DNA from: Dendrolimus kikuchii | Lineage: Eukaryota > Arthropoda > Insecta > Lepidoptera > Lasiocampidae | Assembly: GCA_019925095.2 (NCBI GenBank) | Contig: CM034402.1 | Location: 4,847,501 to 4,911,500 of the forward strand | DNA length: 64,000 nucleotides | Reading direction: 5' to 3' | Shown here: positions 9,721 through 20,339 of the stretch, in pieces | Layout of the letters: each line of letters begins with the position of its first letter | Position numbering within the stretch: position 1 is the stretch's first letter | Translations under genes and position numbers: made by a program | The notes under the pieces: generated by a model | What the model saw: only the letters and a program-made list of their open reading frames with translations | Database searches by the model: none | Told to the model about the DNA's origin: nothing

Positions 9721-9830
9721 AGGCACTGACCTCCAAGAACTTAACTTTTTTTCTTTGATTTATTTCTAAAAACGGGACTCATTCCTCTTGGTTGCTGAAC
9801 CCTAAAATCTGAAAAGAAAAAGTATAATAT

Positions 9831-10094
9831 AAATGAGTCACCACCGAATGCTAATTACACAATCATAAATTTTGGATTCTTTTCGAGGAAATTTTCCTTA
9901 AGTTCTTGTTACAGGAGGATTATTGCTTCCTTCATTAGTCATTGGAAACTTTTCCTTTGGCCAATTAAAATATTCTAAGTACTTTTTTAATTACTCTTGC
10001 TATTTGTAGAATCTATAAACTACAAGTTATAGCCCGCGATTTTGTTCGTGTTTAGTTTTTACATTGTACATAAGGTAGTGCATTTTTATAGAAC
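9831..10094. other. Unassigned sequence between the array and a B copy
   Basis: AT-rich, with nothing recognised. It ends at the 9-bp duplication preceding the B insertion. Confidence 0.3.
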
Positions 10095-10103
10095 ACTTCA
10101 AAA

Positions 10104-10548
10104 GAGTGTGGAATGGAAGAGAGAGAATGAAAGTAGAGTAAACGCGGTTGAGATGCGAGCACTGCGCAAAATCTGCTGTGTGACGCTCGCGGACCGCGTT
10201 CGTAATACCGAAGTAAGAAAGAGAGTGTCGGGGTGAAGGTAAGGAAAGGAATGCTCCGGTGGTTCGGGCATGTGGAAAGAATGCATGATGAAAGAATGAC
10301 TAAACAGATATACAATGCAAAAGTGGATGGATGCAGAAGTCGTTGAAGGCCACGACACACCTTCCATGATCAAATTGATCGTGTACTAGCGGAGGGTGAT
10401 GTCAGGATCCTTAAGAACAGACGAGTGTGCATGACAAGAGTTATGAATGTCAAAGAAGCAAGTGAGGTGTGTAAGAACGGGCCTAAATGGCGCTCTGTTG
10501 TTCGTGCCTACCCCGCAAGGGAACTGGCGTGAAGTTATGTATGTATGT
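10104..10548 (+). mobile_element. B-family LINE fragment (445 bp) with 9-bp target duplication
   Basis: The duplication ACTTCAAAA is at 10095-10103 and 10549-10557. The copy includes most of the C-terminal coding part seen at 60852, but the reading frame is broken (for example GTTGAAGG replaces the usual GTGGAAGG near 10342, and a gap lies near 10230). It ends in the ATGT tail. The 5' junction is clean. Confidence 0.88.
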
Positions 10549-10557
10549 ACTTCAAAA

Positions 10558-11518
10558 TATTATTGATCCTAATATTAATTTTCATATAATAATTAGAAAA
10601 TATCGTTGTTCATATGTAATAAAAGATAGCTTATGTCCTTCCTCAGGTACCTCCGGGTACTTTCTTGCCATTTTTTAAACATAGTCTTTAAACTAAATCC
10701 ACTGCTTAAGGCTTGTAGCAACGCCAACGTGCTTGAGGATTATTCGGTACTGATTTTTAGACGATAGCGGAAATTCCATAGAGGTCATGTTTCAGATACA
10801 ATATTATTTTATTGTGAATAAAATAACCGCAGTAGTATTAAAAAAACAAATATACATAACCATTTCTCTCTCTTTTATAAAGATATAGATATAGATATTA
10901 TTTGCTCTGACAAAAATTGAAGGAGCAAAATGGTTTCATGTCAATAACATTTGGAGGTTACTTGGTGAATTTTTTTCTTAAATTAAAATAACTATAGAGA
11001 AATTACGAAAAAACCACGCTACGTCGCATATCGTGAAAATATATGATAATTTATTTTGATGAATTTTTAACCTGTAAATTCCAACCAAAAGTTGTTTCAT
11101 TTGCATTCCATTTTGGCAGCAAGAAGGGCCTTAATTTTTGGGTGTTTCGCTTTAGGTTTCTGACGTCAAACAAAGGAGCTCTGTTGACAGTTCAACTAGG
11201 CAGATTTCAAACAAAAAATATCCTACCACAATTGTTAATTTGAACTAATATTGTATGCAGGTACATTTTTTAAATAAAACTACACAGTAAAAAATCCTTC
11301 AAGTTCCCTTCAAAACTAATCCGTCATCAATACTGTTCTAAAACAAATAAAATTTAAAGGGACACTCTTACCTTCATAAACTTCTTTTCGAATTACTTTT
11401 AAATTGATTTAACTTCTCCCTGATCGTGTTCACTTAGTACTTCGCTCTTTATTAGGAAAATAAAACGGGAACTACTTAGTTTTTAAGTATCGGAGTCTTC
11501 AGGCAAGCTTCGTTTAGT
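10558..11518. other. Largely unique AT-rich sequence
   Basis: No repeat family or protein motif recognised. A short (GATATA)n run is near 10880. Nothing supports a gene. Confidence 0.3.
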
Positions 11519-11586
11519 TCTATAATTGAGAGTTTTATTGAATCTGTTGCTAGTGCAACAGATTCAATAAAACTCTCAATTATAGA
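11519..11586. repeat. Perfect 32-bp inverted repeat with 4-base loop
   Basis: Arms 11519-11550 and 11555-11586 are perfectly complementary over 32 bases and separated by TAGT. The arm reads CTATAATTGAGAGTTTTATT and onward. No matching copy is visible elsewhere in the window, and no target duplication is clear. A transcript would fold into a ~68-nt hairpin. Confidence 0.9.
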
Positions 11587-11611
11587 TTAAAGTGTAAAAT
11601 TAGATTTTTAA

Positions 11612-11662
11612 TCGACTTCAAACAGGAGGAGGTTCTTAATTCCTCATGTATTTTTTTGCGAT
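11612..11662 (-). repeat. LINE-like 3' tail fragment
   Basis: This is the reverse complement of the closing block of 8790-9235 (GACTTCAAACAGGAGGAGG on the plus strand, with an A-rich stretch on the other side). Confidence 0.5.
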
Positions 11663-11874
11663 GCTGGCATACAGGTACACGACATATCTACTGGAAAGAC
11701 TATAGAGGTTTACAACCCAGAGACGGTGTCGACGACTTGCCAGCCTTTAAAATAGGAAGGTACGGGATAGGAGGGATGGGATAGACAGGGCGGGATAGGA
11801 TTAACACAATTTGTTGTAATGGCTATGAAATAAAGATTTAAAATAGAAATAAATATAAAAATGTTCTAGAATTT

Positions 11875-12475
11875 TGGAGGACTTACGAGGGGCCATGGGA
11901 AGGCCAACATGTAGAGGCCTCTTGACAAATTCAATCTAAATGTGACGTGATACTGACCGACTATTATCCCTGTCTACACCATATAAAAGTCCACCCAAGA
12001 GCAAGCCCCGGTAATTGTAGGACTATAGTAGGGAATGAGAACAAAAGGTACCGGGCTATTGGGATGAACTGCTAGTGGAGATACAGATCGGGAACTATGA
12101 GGAGTATGGCGTCTTCCCGTCGCAATGTTCAAGGAACAAGAAAAAAATGGGCAGATCGTGACTCGCCAATCACTTTATGGGCCTGTAAAAAATGTCAAGA
12201 TTGGCGAGGGGCAACATGGGTGTGAGTGGCTAAGGGGTGTGGAGAGGTGGGCTGCAGGTTCACCGAAGCTACTTTCGACGTTATGTCATTTATCACTTCC
12301 ATCCCTGGAGCTCGAGTTTTAGCTCTAGCGATCTCCACTCCGTGCCAACTGGCTAAGGTAAGCACGGAGGCGGGGGCCTTACCTTGGCCCCCGGAGTCAG
12401 GTCCGAAGGGTCGCTACTCACCTAAGGCTTCGCCACAAAGCCCCCCTGTGAGTTTATTATTATTATTATTTTATT
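11875..12475 (+). repeat. Repeat C, copy 1 (~560 bp) with ATT-rich tail
   Basis: The copy is collinear with 15640-16245 on the same strand. Shared blocks include GGGCCATGGGAAGGCCAAC, GTACCGGGCTATTGGG, CGTCGCAATGTTCA, CGAAGCTACTTT and CTACTCACCTAAGGCTTCGC. Both end in GCCCCCCT, a GTTTATTA block and an (ATT)n run. The shared simple-sequence tail and variable 5' side suggest the 3' UTR of a non-LTR retrotransposon. No protein motif helps to name it. Confidence 0.65.
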
Positions 12476-12796
12476 ATTTATAGGGAGAAATAGGCCATGG
12501 TAACTCATCGCTCAGAAAACGATCAGCTCCAGGCTAACTGTTTTACACCGAAAAATTGTAAAAGCGTGGTATTAGACCGATCGAGCTGGCTCTAAGAGCT
12601 GTAATTAAGATAATGATTCCAGCTTGGCTACGACGTCGAGCACTCTAATAGATTAAACCTCGAAAAAAAACTGCCAAGTTAAGGGAACTGAACGCACGAT
12701 GAATGGTTCTGTGAAAATGACTAAAGACCACTACATTTGTAATTTGGTTACCGAACCCTAAAAGAGTATTTGAACTAAAATAACCAATATCTAATA

Positions 12797-12875
12797 AGCG
12801 TGGTAGCTTAGTAGTTAATGCACTCGCGGCCCACACTCTAAGGATGCTGGTTCCAATCCTTGCCGCAAATCATGT
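12797..12875 (+). repeat. tRNA-like SINE head
   Basis: It has an A-box-like GTGGTAGCTTAGTAGTTAAT and a B-box-like GGTTCCAATCC about 40 bases later, in a tRNA-sized context. Only the head remains. It resembles S1 but is not identical. Sequence around it (12480-12790 and 12876-13310) contains no other recognisable element. Confidence 0.5.
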
Positions 12876-13310
12876 AGTACTACTATATATTATTACATTG
12901 AACGAAAGCCATTTTGTACCGAATTAATTCCATACAGACCTAGTCGTTTTTGAGATAAATAACTGTGACATACATACAAAGATGGATAGATAGACAATCA
13001 GACTGATGGACAAACGGATATATGCGTAAACTGGCATATGGGCATATGAACATACGGACATATGAAGAAACGGACAGACCAATACACGAATTTATAAAAG
13101 TTCCGGTTTTGGTAAATTGGAAATAGGGAACATAATAAATAGTAGCCAAATTATTTTACCAATGTGACACTCGCTTTTATGATGCTGACCACACGTAAGC
13201 GGTCGTAAATCTCCGTTGAAAATCTGACGAGGTGTTGACCGCAATTCAACGTCAGCGGATTTTAATATTGAATATGTAATATTTTTTTGGAAATTTGTCG
13301 TAAATTGCTA

Positions 13311-13505
13311 TCCGTGTAGTAACGGAGAAAAAATACTAATTCCTAAAGCCGGGCGGCCTATAGTAAGAAGCGATAAAACAAGCCTTAAGTAGGAACTTTG
13401 TTCGTCAGGATGGATACAACCCTTAGTTCAGCGTATGTACCGCCATAACAACAACAATGACTAGGTTCCAGTCCCGGTTCGAGGCTGGTACCACTTGCAT
13501 TTTTT
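13311..13505 (+). repeat. Diverged family A copy, 3'-truncated
   Basis: The 5' end (ATCCGTGTAGTAACGGAG) and the middle blocks are recognisable to about 13500. The LINE-like tail and A run are missing and many substitutions are present. Confidence 0.65.
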
Positions 13506-13774
13506 GAAGTGAAACTTCTATAAAGAAGGGGTTATTAGGATTTTCTTCTGTCACGAAAAAGCGTTACGGCCGTGATGAAATGCGGCATAATTTTAGAGTA
13601 GACGTGGTGAGAGGCAGCATAATGTTAGAGTAGACTATCGATGTTTTTATTGGTCCCGGATCGAATTCAGTTTTTTTGTTTGATAAAATAAAATATGTTT
13701 AAATAAAAAATGCGTTCATTAAAAAGTACCTAACCTATCCAAATCATAATTTGCAGTAAACCTGCGAAAAATCG

Positions 13775-13970
13775 ATATATGTGCCGGGGCACAGAGTAGA
13801 AGTGAAACTTCAACGGACAAGTAGAAAAACGAATCGCAACGGACAAGTGGAAAAACGAATGACAACGGACAAGTGGCAAAACGAATCGCAACAAAATTTT
13901 AACTTGAAGTTTTACGGGTAGGTTTTCAAATTGGACAAGTACATTAACAATCTGCCCGTTCGATTTTTTT
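13775..13970 (+). repeat. Repeat D, with three ~26-bp internal units
   Basis: It contains three tandem units of the form AACGGACAAGTGGAAAAACG, each followed by AATCGC-like bases. Flanks include a small inverted repeat (GAAGTGAAACTTC) and, on the right, GGTTTTCAAATTGGACAAG and CTGCCCGT. A second copy is at 53075-53255. A B insertion follows at 14034. Confidence 0.75.
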
Positions 13971-14033
13971 TCTTCTACAAACTATACAGTGTACAAAGCA
14001 AGCACAAATCGTTTGTTTAAAATTGAAAATCGA

Positions 14034-14332
14034 ATGCTCCGATGGTTCGGGCATGTGGAAATAATGCACGATGAAAGAATGTCTAAACAGATATACAATG
14101 CAAAAGTGGATGGATGCAGAAGTCGTGGAAAGCCACGACACACCTTCCATGATCAAATTGATCGCTTACTAGCAGAAGGTGATGTCAGGAGCCTTATGAA
14201 CAGACGAGCGTGCATGACAAGAGCTATGAATGTCAAAGAAGCAAGTGAAGTGTGTAAGAATAAGCCTGAATGGCGCTCTGTTGTTCGTGCCTACCCCGGA
14301 TGAGAACTGGCGTGAAGTTATGTATGTATGTA
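14034..14332 (+). mobile_element. B-family LINE fragment (299 bp) with 10-bp target duplication
   Basis: The duplication TGAAAATCGA is at 14024-14033 and 14333-14342. The copy starts within the MLRWFGHVE coding block and is open to near its end, where the final codons differ from the consensus (PG and a stop in place of PARELA). It ends in the ATGT tail. The 5' junction is clean. Confidence 0.88.
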
Positions 14333-14699
14333 TGAAAATCGATGTCTCATACTACACATATCATTATATTCTACTGTTGAATGTAGGTTAGAAAATGAGA
14401 AATATTTTTTTTAACAAACAACAATCCGCTCCAGAACTTTAAAAGTAATAAGAGCAACTCGGTCTTTACCCTTTTTATTTTATTTGACGGCTGACAACGG
14501 CTGCGTATGTATTTTGTATTTACATTGCAAAGTTTACATAACATTTGCATTCCTAGACAGTTTTTATTTTTATTTTTAGAACATAGCTTCATTTAAATTT
14601 TATATGGAACATCTTGGAACATTTGGTGCTGACATATTTTACATATTTTCATTTTAAGTTTGAATTTTTGGATGGCGTAATATTTTCTCATGGCGATGA

Positions 14700-14815
14700 T
14701 ATAACTGCTGATCATATCCGGTCGTGGCTGAATGAGAACAGCGGAGGACCAGGATAGGTGGCGCAAACTTGGGGAGGTCTACGTTCAGCAGTGGAATGGA
14801 TTGGCTGACGACGAT
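14700..14815 (+). repeat. RTE-type LINE 3' end
   Basis: It contains GAGGACCAGGATAGGTGGCG, CTTGGGGAGG and CAGCAGTGGAATGG, followed by a (GACGAT)n-like tail. The same ending occurs at 34775-35180 and, on the minus strand, at 54770-55130. The coded tail fits the W-x-x-LGEAYVQQW-like end of RTE polyproteins. Confidence 0.6.
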
Positions 14816-15065
14816 GATGTACATGCAATTAAGTATAGCGTCTGTGCGACAGTTGCAATTCAGCGGAAATTATAACGTATTAGGCGGAACTGTGCGAGTT
14901 GTCTCCCGTCTCGGCCGCAATTCAGTAGTATGTAGTGTAGAAATTAAAGACGTATATCGTACGAACATTATTTATCAAATTTCTGTCTCAAATTCTATCC
15001 TACCTGCAAGACTGTTAGAACAGAGAGTTAATCAATCCAACATTGGTTATCCATATTATCAATAG

Positions 15066-15639
15066 TGGTGCATCATCATCACAACAATAAGCATGCGTAC
15101 ATACCGATCAAGGTCCTTTTTCATCCCATTGTCACCTTCAGTCATCGAGTCATAAGTACGCGTACTTGCTCGTACGTCTATCGCTTACTTTACATATCTT
15201 TCTCTTGTTTAAACATGTGTGGTAAACAGCGCTCCAGCTCTAATTCCGTACACGAATACCAGCGCATGCCCATGCGTTGATAGCAGCCGCTGTGTGTAAG
15301 AGCAAATCATTCAAAATTGAACCAAATAAGACTATTGTATTTTATAAATACACCACACCTATTAAGTGCGAATTCAGTTTTCACACATGTAAATTGACCC
15401 CTTCTTTACAGGTCCCATTAAATAAATAAATTAATGAATCTTTGTACATACATATATATTATCATCATGCCTGTTTCCCATAAGCATAGGTAGAGACGAC
15501 ACATCTCCTATAGCTTCAATCTTGACATACATTTTTCTTCATCTAATTTAATTAATCTCTTCCTACATACACGTTTATTATTACATTATTATTTTATTAC
15601 ATTTATTCTGTATGTCTTTGAAGACTACGGGCCATAAAA
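15066..15639. other. Unassigned sequence
   Basis: It contains a 12-bp palindrome AGTACGCGTACT near 15155, and several short open frames without motifs. No repeat family identified. Confidence 0.3.
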
Positions 15640-16245
15640 ATGGCCCGGACTTTTGGAGGGCTAGCGTGGAGCCATGGGAAGGCCAACACGTAGAGGCCCC
15701 TTGACAAATTTCATGTAAATGTAGCGTGACACTGACCGGTGATTATCCCTGTCTGCACTATATAATAATGCACCCAAGGACAAGCCCCTGCCAATGTAGG
15801 ACTATTGTGGGAAATGAGAATAAAAAGTACCGGGCTATTGGGGTAAACTGCTAATGGTACTAGGGGTCTGGGAATATGGGGACTATAGCGTCTGCCCGTC
15901 GCAATGTTCAGGGAACATGGAAAAATGGGCAGACGATGACTGGATACTTCCTGCATGGGCCCCAAAAAATGCCATAGAAGACAGGGGCATCTGGGTATGA
16001 GTGGCTCAGGGGTGTAAAGAGGTGGGCTGTAGGTTTACCGAAGCTACTTTTGACGTTATGCCATTTATCACTTTCCACCCCTGGAGCTTGAGTCTTAGAT
16101 CTAGCGATCTCCACTCCGCGGCGGCTGGCTAAGGCAAATACGCAGGGGGGAGTCTTGACTTGGCCCTCGGAGTCAGGTACGAGGTGTCGCTACTCACCTA
16201 AGGCTTCGCCACAAAGCCCCCCTACGGGTTTATTATTTTTATTAT
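15640..16245 (+). repeat. Repeat C, copy 2
   Basis: Collinear with 11875-12475, with the same order of blocks and the same (TTA/ATT)n ending. It differs by scattered substitutions and small gaps. Both copies lie in the same orientation about 3.2 kb apart between the matching ends. Confidence 0.65.
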
Positions 16246-17044
16246 TACATTATTATTTTACTACATTCATTATTATTATTACGGTGCTTTTTACCTGGTC
16301 ATTATCAAAAAATCTGCGATTTGAATGAACTTATCATTGTTTGTAAAAACACAGGCCATATTAAGTTCAAGTCAATCTAAAAACTCATAAATAATAATTC
16401 TAAAAAGAAATCATTTTAGTCGTTTTGTAAGAAAAAAAAGATTTATTAGAACTTCAACAGCTACAAAGCGTACAGCATAAAACAAATATAATAAACTAGC
16501 TTAACTTTCTAACATTTTAACTTCCTAACAAAATCTTATATTCAAGTTGCAACACAAACTCTTAAACAACTTTTATCAGTTCCTTTACAGACCTATGTTT
16601 ATAAAAGCAATAACAAGGAGTTTTAATAACCAACTAACTACCATGTTAAACCGGGCCGGAGTAGTCCTTTGTAAACGTAATAAAATCATTAAATAATGCT
16701 AATTCGCTTAGTGACCACGGTAAATATGTTGAAAATATGCAAATTGCACAAAGTTGCCGGGTGGCCTTGGCTAATATAAATTACTCCACGACAGAGACTA
16801 AGCTGAAAATGGTTGGATTTACTCCAGATACGGAAAAAGTTGATATAAACGATGCATCAAATGTTTCCTTGTCCTGTTTGCTCATAAAAAGTAAATAATT
16901 AATGATCGAGTTGCAGTGGATTTCCAAGACAGTCCTTGGATTTTGTTGTCATGGTACAAAAAGTTGGATCAATATTAATGGCTTTCTTACACTGACTCTA
17001 TATATTTATAATTCTACATAGTGTATAAATGAGAAAGTGATTTA
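16246..17044. other. Unassigned AT-rich sequence
   Basis: After an ATT-rich run no repeat family or coding motif is recognisable. This is one of the longer stretches in the first third of the window without a visible TE. Confidence 0.3.
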
Positions 17045-17640
17045 ATAAAACTAGTTGTAGCGGTTTTAAGCGCGGTAATTTATTTGATTTTTATTATTCC
17101 GAAGTTTCGGCCACTTTTCAGTAGCCGTGATCACGGAAGACAAACATGTTGTGGCTTGAAGAGAAGAAGCGGCGTAAGAAACTCTTCAGAAAACATGCCT
17201 AGCTCTAATCGTTTTATATAATATTAAAATGGGTGAAAGGAAAAATAAAAGAAAATATCAATCAAGTTAGTTTGTGTTCCGTTGCACGCAGAAAGAGCTC
17301 ACAGTGTCTTGAGGTCTGGCAATTGGTTCTTGCTGGGCTTGGGTCTTAATAGTTTTGATGATTGGATCCCAAACAGGTGGTACTTGCCAACCATCTTCTC
17401 TATTGAAATTTGGGTGTTTTTTTATTTCAATAGCCTCACGCATCATTCTAGGCATGAAACGATTCTCTTTCGCGAGGATTTGTGGTTTATCGAATCTGAT
17501 GTAGTGGTTGGGTTTATCCAGCGTGTGTTCAGTGATCGCAGACTTCGTAGACCCTGTATGCTTCATGTTATGCTCCTCTTTGTTTGCCCAATGACTACAC
17601 GACTCTCTGCGGTACGAATAAGCCCATGAGGTTTCTGTGC
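17045..17640 (-). pseudogene. Penelope-like element: GIY-YIG endonuclease C-terminus and 3' UTR
   Basis: On the minus strand, 17566-17267 is open for 99 codons. It reads as the end of a PLE endonuclease: SAITEHTL near residues 9-16, then an F/D..ILAKE block, REAIEIKKHPNFNRE near residues 44-58, and a W-x-PI tail. Upstream to about 17640 the same strand continues the domain in broken form. In intact elements this GIY-YIG nuclease, fused to a telomerase-related reverse transcriptase, nicks the target. Here the RT is missing. The 3' UTR carries the CCGTGATCACGG palindrome, but about 150 bases present in other copies (for example 41200-41390) are absent, so this is either a subfamily or a deletion. 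Confidence 0.75.
17097..17138 (-). ncRNA. Hammerhead-like motif, decayed copy
   Basis: It has the same layout as 6467-6508 on the minus strand: TTCC, GTGATCA, a stem II hairpin with GAAA loop and one G-U pair, then GAAA and GGAA. The GUC before the final stem is changed to TTC here, which would remove the normal cleavage triplet. Confidence 0.35.
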
Positions 17641-18639
17641 CAGAGTCGAATGTATTTTAATGTATATGAATGTAAGCATATTGGGCAATAAATTAAAATA
17701 AGATATGTTTAGGTAAATACAGAAGTGACATAACGCAGAAGAGGAATAATTCTACAATCATGCTGCCTAATAATTTGATGTTAGATGGATCAAATAAATT
17801 AATTTGGTAGAAGGCACTGAAAAATTTAAAACAACCTGTGTGAAATGCCGTGACACACTTTGTACAAACGCATGATTTTGGTGTGGACACCACTCTTCCA
17901 CGCGTAAGACGTTTCAGAGGTGTGCGTCGGCTGAATGTAGTTCAAGCTTTAATACTGCGAAAAAGCACGAGATGAAATTTAACGACCACCAAAACTTGAC
18001 ATGCCGTCGTAAATGTAAACTGAAATTATATTTTGCCGTTACCTTCAATATACTCGTATTAAGGATATAAGTCTCCTTTACGTCTTACAGTGAGGGAATT
18101 TAATAGTCAATAACCCTTTAAATAAAGTCGTGGAGACGTTTTATGCGGTATGAAATTCATTTTCGTATTCAATATATAGTCACATTTAGATACTTATTTC
18201 GTGGCGAAATTAAACTTTTTGTTTTAGGCTCTTTGCTGTTGGTTACGCGTGAGAGATCTACGTGATCACATGCGATTGGAAGTGCTGGAACAATATTCCG
18301 CCACCAATAAGAACCGTTCGAAGTGCATATATTTTTAAAACTAAACTGAAAGCGTTCCTGTATGAACACCAGAGGCAGCAAGCAGATCTCGCACTTGATA
18401 CAAGCGCCTTTTAGTAAGCCTAGTTGAGTCTTTTTCATAGTTATAGTTCTAATTTGATTTCTTTTTGTTCGTAACGTACCTATTATTATATTTCAAAATC
18501 ATTATTTTCAAATTTCAATAATTATTACATAACATATTATGCACTTATATTAAATTATTCAAAATATGTCTATTGTTTGTTTCATGGTGTTCTAATTATA
18601 AATAATATTAAATGTTCATTAGTAATTTTTTTCTTCTGT
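17641..18639. other. Unassigned sequence, possible LINE debris at 18225-18435
   Basis: Between 18225 and 18435 the plus strand is vaguely like the C-terminal coding end of a Jockey/CR1-type LINE, but no clear motif survives. The rest is AT-rich and unassigned. Confidence 0.25.
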
Positions 18640-18835
18640 GAAGGTGACGTTACTGCCTGACACTAACGGAAGACCAGCGTTGGTTGTTATCAACCAGCAT
18701 TTGCTGAGTTAGGGCCTGTTTAGAGTTAGTTAAGTTTTGGCTTTTATTAAACTGCTAATGTATACTTTAATAATTTTAAATAACTCTAAATAAACATTAT
18801 TTTCTTTCCTTCTTTCTTTCAATTGTGTTGCCTAT
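18640..18835 (+). repeat. LINE 3' UTR with (TTTC)n tail
   Basis: A GGAAGACCAGCGTTGG block, GCTGAGTTAGGGCCTG, a T-rich section and a closing CTTTCCTTCTTTCTTTC run. The order matches 655-790. The simple-sequence tail fits a target-primed LINE insertion. Confidence 0.5.
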
Positions 18836-18872
18836 GGATTATTATAGAAATTCTTTTTCTCAAGATTTTTTA

Positions 18873-19127
18873 ATTGCCTGTGTTCAGCAGACAAGCAGAT
18901 TGCCCACCTGATGACAAGCGGTTAGCATCGCCTATAGATATTTGTAACACCAAAGGTGCTATTAACCGATCTCTAAAGGCAGACTGGAACCTGGCCACTA
19001 ATGCCGGATCACAACTCAAGGTTGTTATAATGTTGCTACCAATTGGCTGTGGGTTGTTTTGTCGCCTCTTATGAACAGGTCGGCCGGTCGCAAGAAATCG
19101 TATTCTTTCTCCGTTCCTGCACTGATA
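18873..19127 (-). repeat. Family A copy
   Basis: Nearly full length. The 5' terminus is near 19127 (ATCAGTGCAGG on the minus strand) and the tail side near 18873. It is diverged, with a ~50-base internal deletion in the TAGACCAGGGGTGG region. Confidence 0.75.
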
Positions 19128-19149
19128 AGAGAATTTAGAGGTTTTTAGA

Positions 19150-19262
19150 GAGATAAGGTATTTTATAAGAACAAATTTGAAGGTTTTCTTTGAAACTAAG
19201 TTCCACTAGAGAACGTTTTTTAGACGGTCATACATATAATTTAAAAATTAATTCTACTTTTA
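19150..19262 (+). repeat. Diverged relative of the 272-bp direct repeat
   Basis: The blocks CCACTAGAGAACG, GACGGTCATACATAT and AATTAATTCTACTTTTAAG are collinear with the right part of the repeats at 41974 and 45257. This shows those are interspersed repeat sequence and not gypsy LTRs. Confidence 0.45.
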
Positions 19263-20339
19263 AGCTATGTACATTGATACGCAACGTGTTATAGCTGTGT
19301 AAGAAGTAGAAGCGGCAGAAAAATCCCAAGTAATACGTTTATCTACAAATTCATTTACTTCATACTTGATTACGATGGAAATTTTCAATGAAAATTTGAA
19401 GGATGATATTGTTGTGTAATTTTATTATCAAAAACGTATATGTCATATTGATTAATAATGAATAATCTTGTGGATATGATTTTTGATCTGCCACAAGAAC
19501 TTCTTTGTTTGATTTTGGTAACAGATCTAGAATTTGGATGATGCTTCTGTTCCATGATTAGCTTTCGTGTAATACATATTAATTGCTTTAGGATTATTTT
19601 AAAACTTTAATATTCATGAATACTTGACTCTATCTAGAACCATGCAGAGATACGTTTGTTTTGTAGCTGTACTTATATTGTAGAAAATATTTGGAATTGG
19701 TGTTAGCTGCTGTAGATGTAATAGAAGGTAATTTTTTCATTGTATATAGACATGTATGACATCGTTAAGCAGTTACATAAAAATCATAGCGACGTTTTTA
19801 GTTACTTTTTATGTATGTCAAAAAGGGGAGATATTCAGTTCCAATGTCGTAAAAAGTGTGCATTCTCTCAAAATTTAGAAATCTTTTCAATCAAAATTAG
19901 TTTGAAAGAGATCTAGTAGATTTTTTGATCGAGTAGATTTTGAGATAGATATATTAACCTAAATAATGTGTCCTTCCTTTTTTGATTCCAATGTCAATTC
20001 ATAAAACAATGGACAGTGAAAGAGATAACCTGCAAGTCTGTATTTAGTAATTACAAAAATTCAACGTAAACACATGGCTAATGCAATGTAAAATTCCGTA
20101 AACTAACATTGCGTAATTTATTATGGTCTAAGTGTATATATTATATACATATTAATCATAACAAGCCTAGCTTAGCTTACGCAATGTATGTTCTGCAAAC
20201 AGTACACGCTGCGGTCCACCCGAGACGTCTTCCTGTGCTAGTGTGACTTCCCAGATATAACGGGGCTTGTGTGGGCATAATTTAAAATATTTTTGTTCGG
20301 GTCACACCGTATATTTGTACGTATCCGGTATACAGAACC
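19263..20339. other. Unassigned AT-rich sequence
   Basis: More than 1 kb without a recognisable TE, and no open frame with a motif. It could be unique host DNA. Nothing more can be supported. Confidence 0.3.

Larger units (their letters stand above)
8130..9830 (+). repeat. Degenerate tandem array, ~130-140 bp units, interrupted
   Basis: Each unit carries a TATCACCTTTACGGAACC-like block, then CGATGGGCACTGACTATCAA, a T-rich spacer, and GATCGCTGAACCCTAAAATC. Recognisable units start near 8397, 8538, 8666, 9247 and 9385, with a partial unit near 8150. Two foreign pieces interrupt the array: 8790-9235 (a different repeat) and an A copy at 9412-9720. Unit-to-unit divergence is high, so the array is old. 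Confidence 0.75.

Noticed and set aside
14769..15065. 98-codon open frame after an RTE tail
   Set aside because: Its start lies in LINE tail sequence, and the rest has no motif, though composition is protein-like. Not enough to call a gene.
17282..17629. 115-codon plus-strand open frame
   Set aside because: Antisense shadow of the Penelope endonuclease frame.
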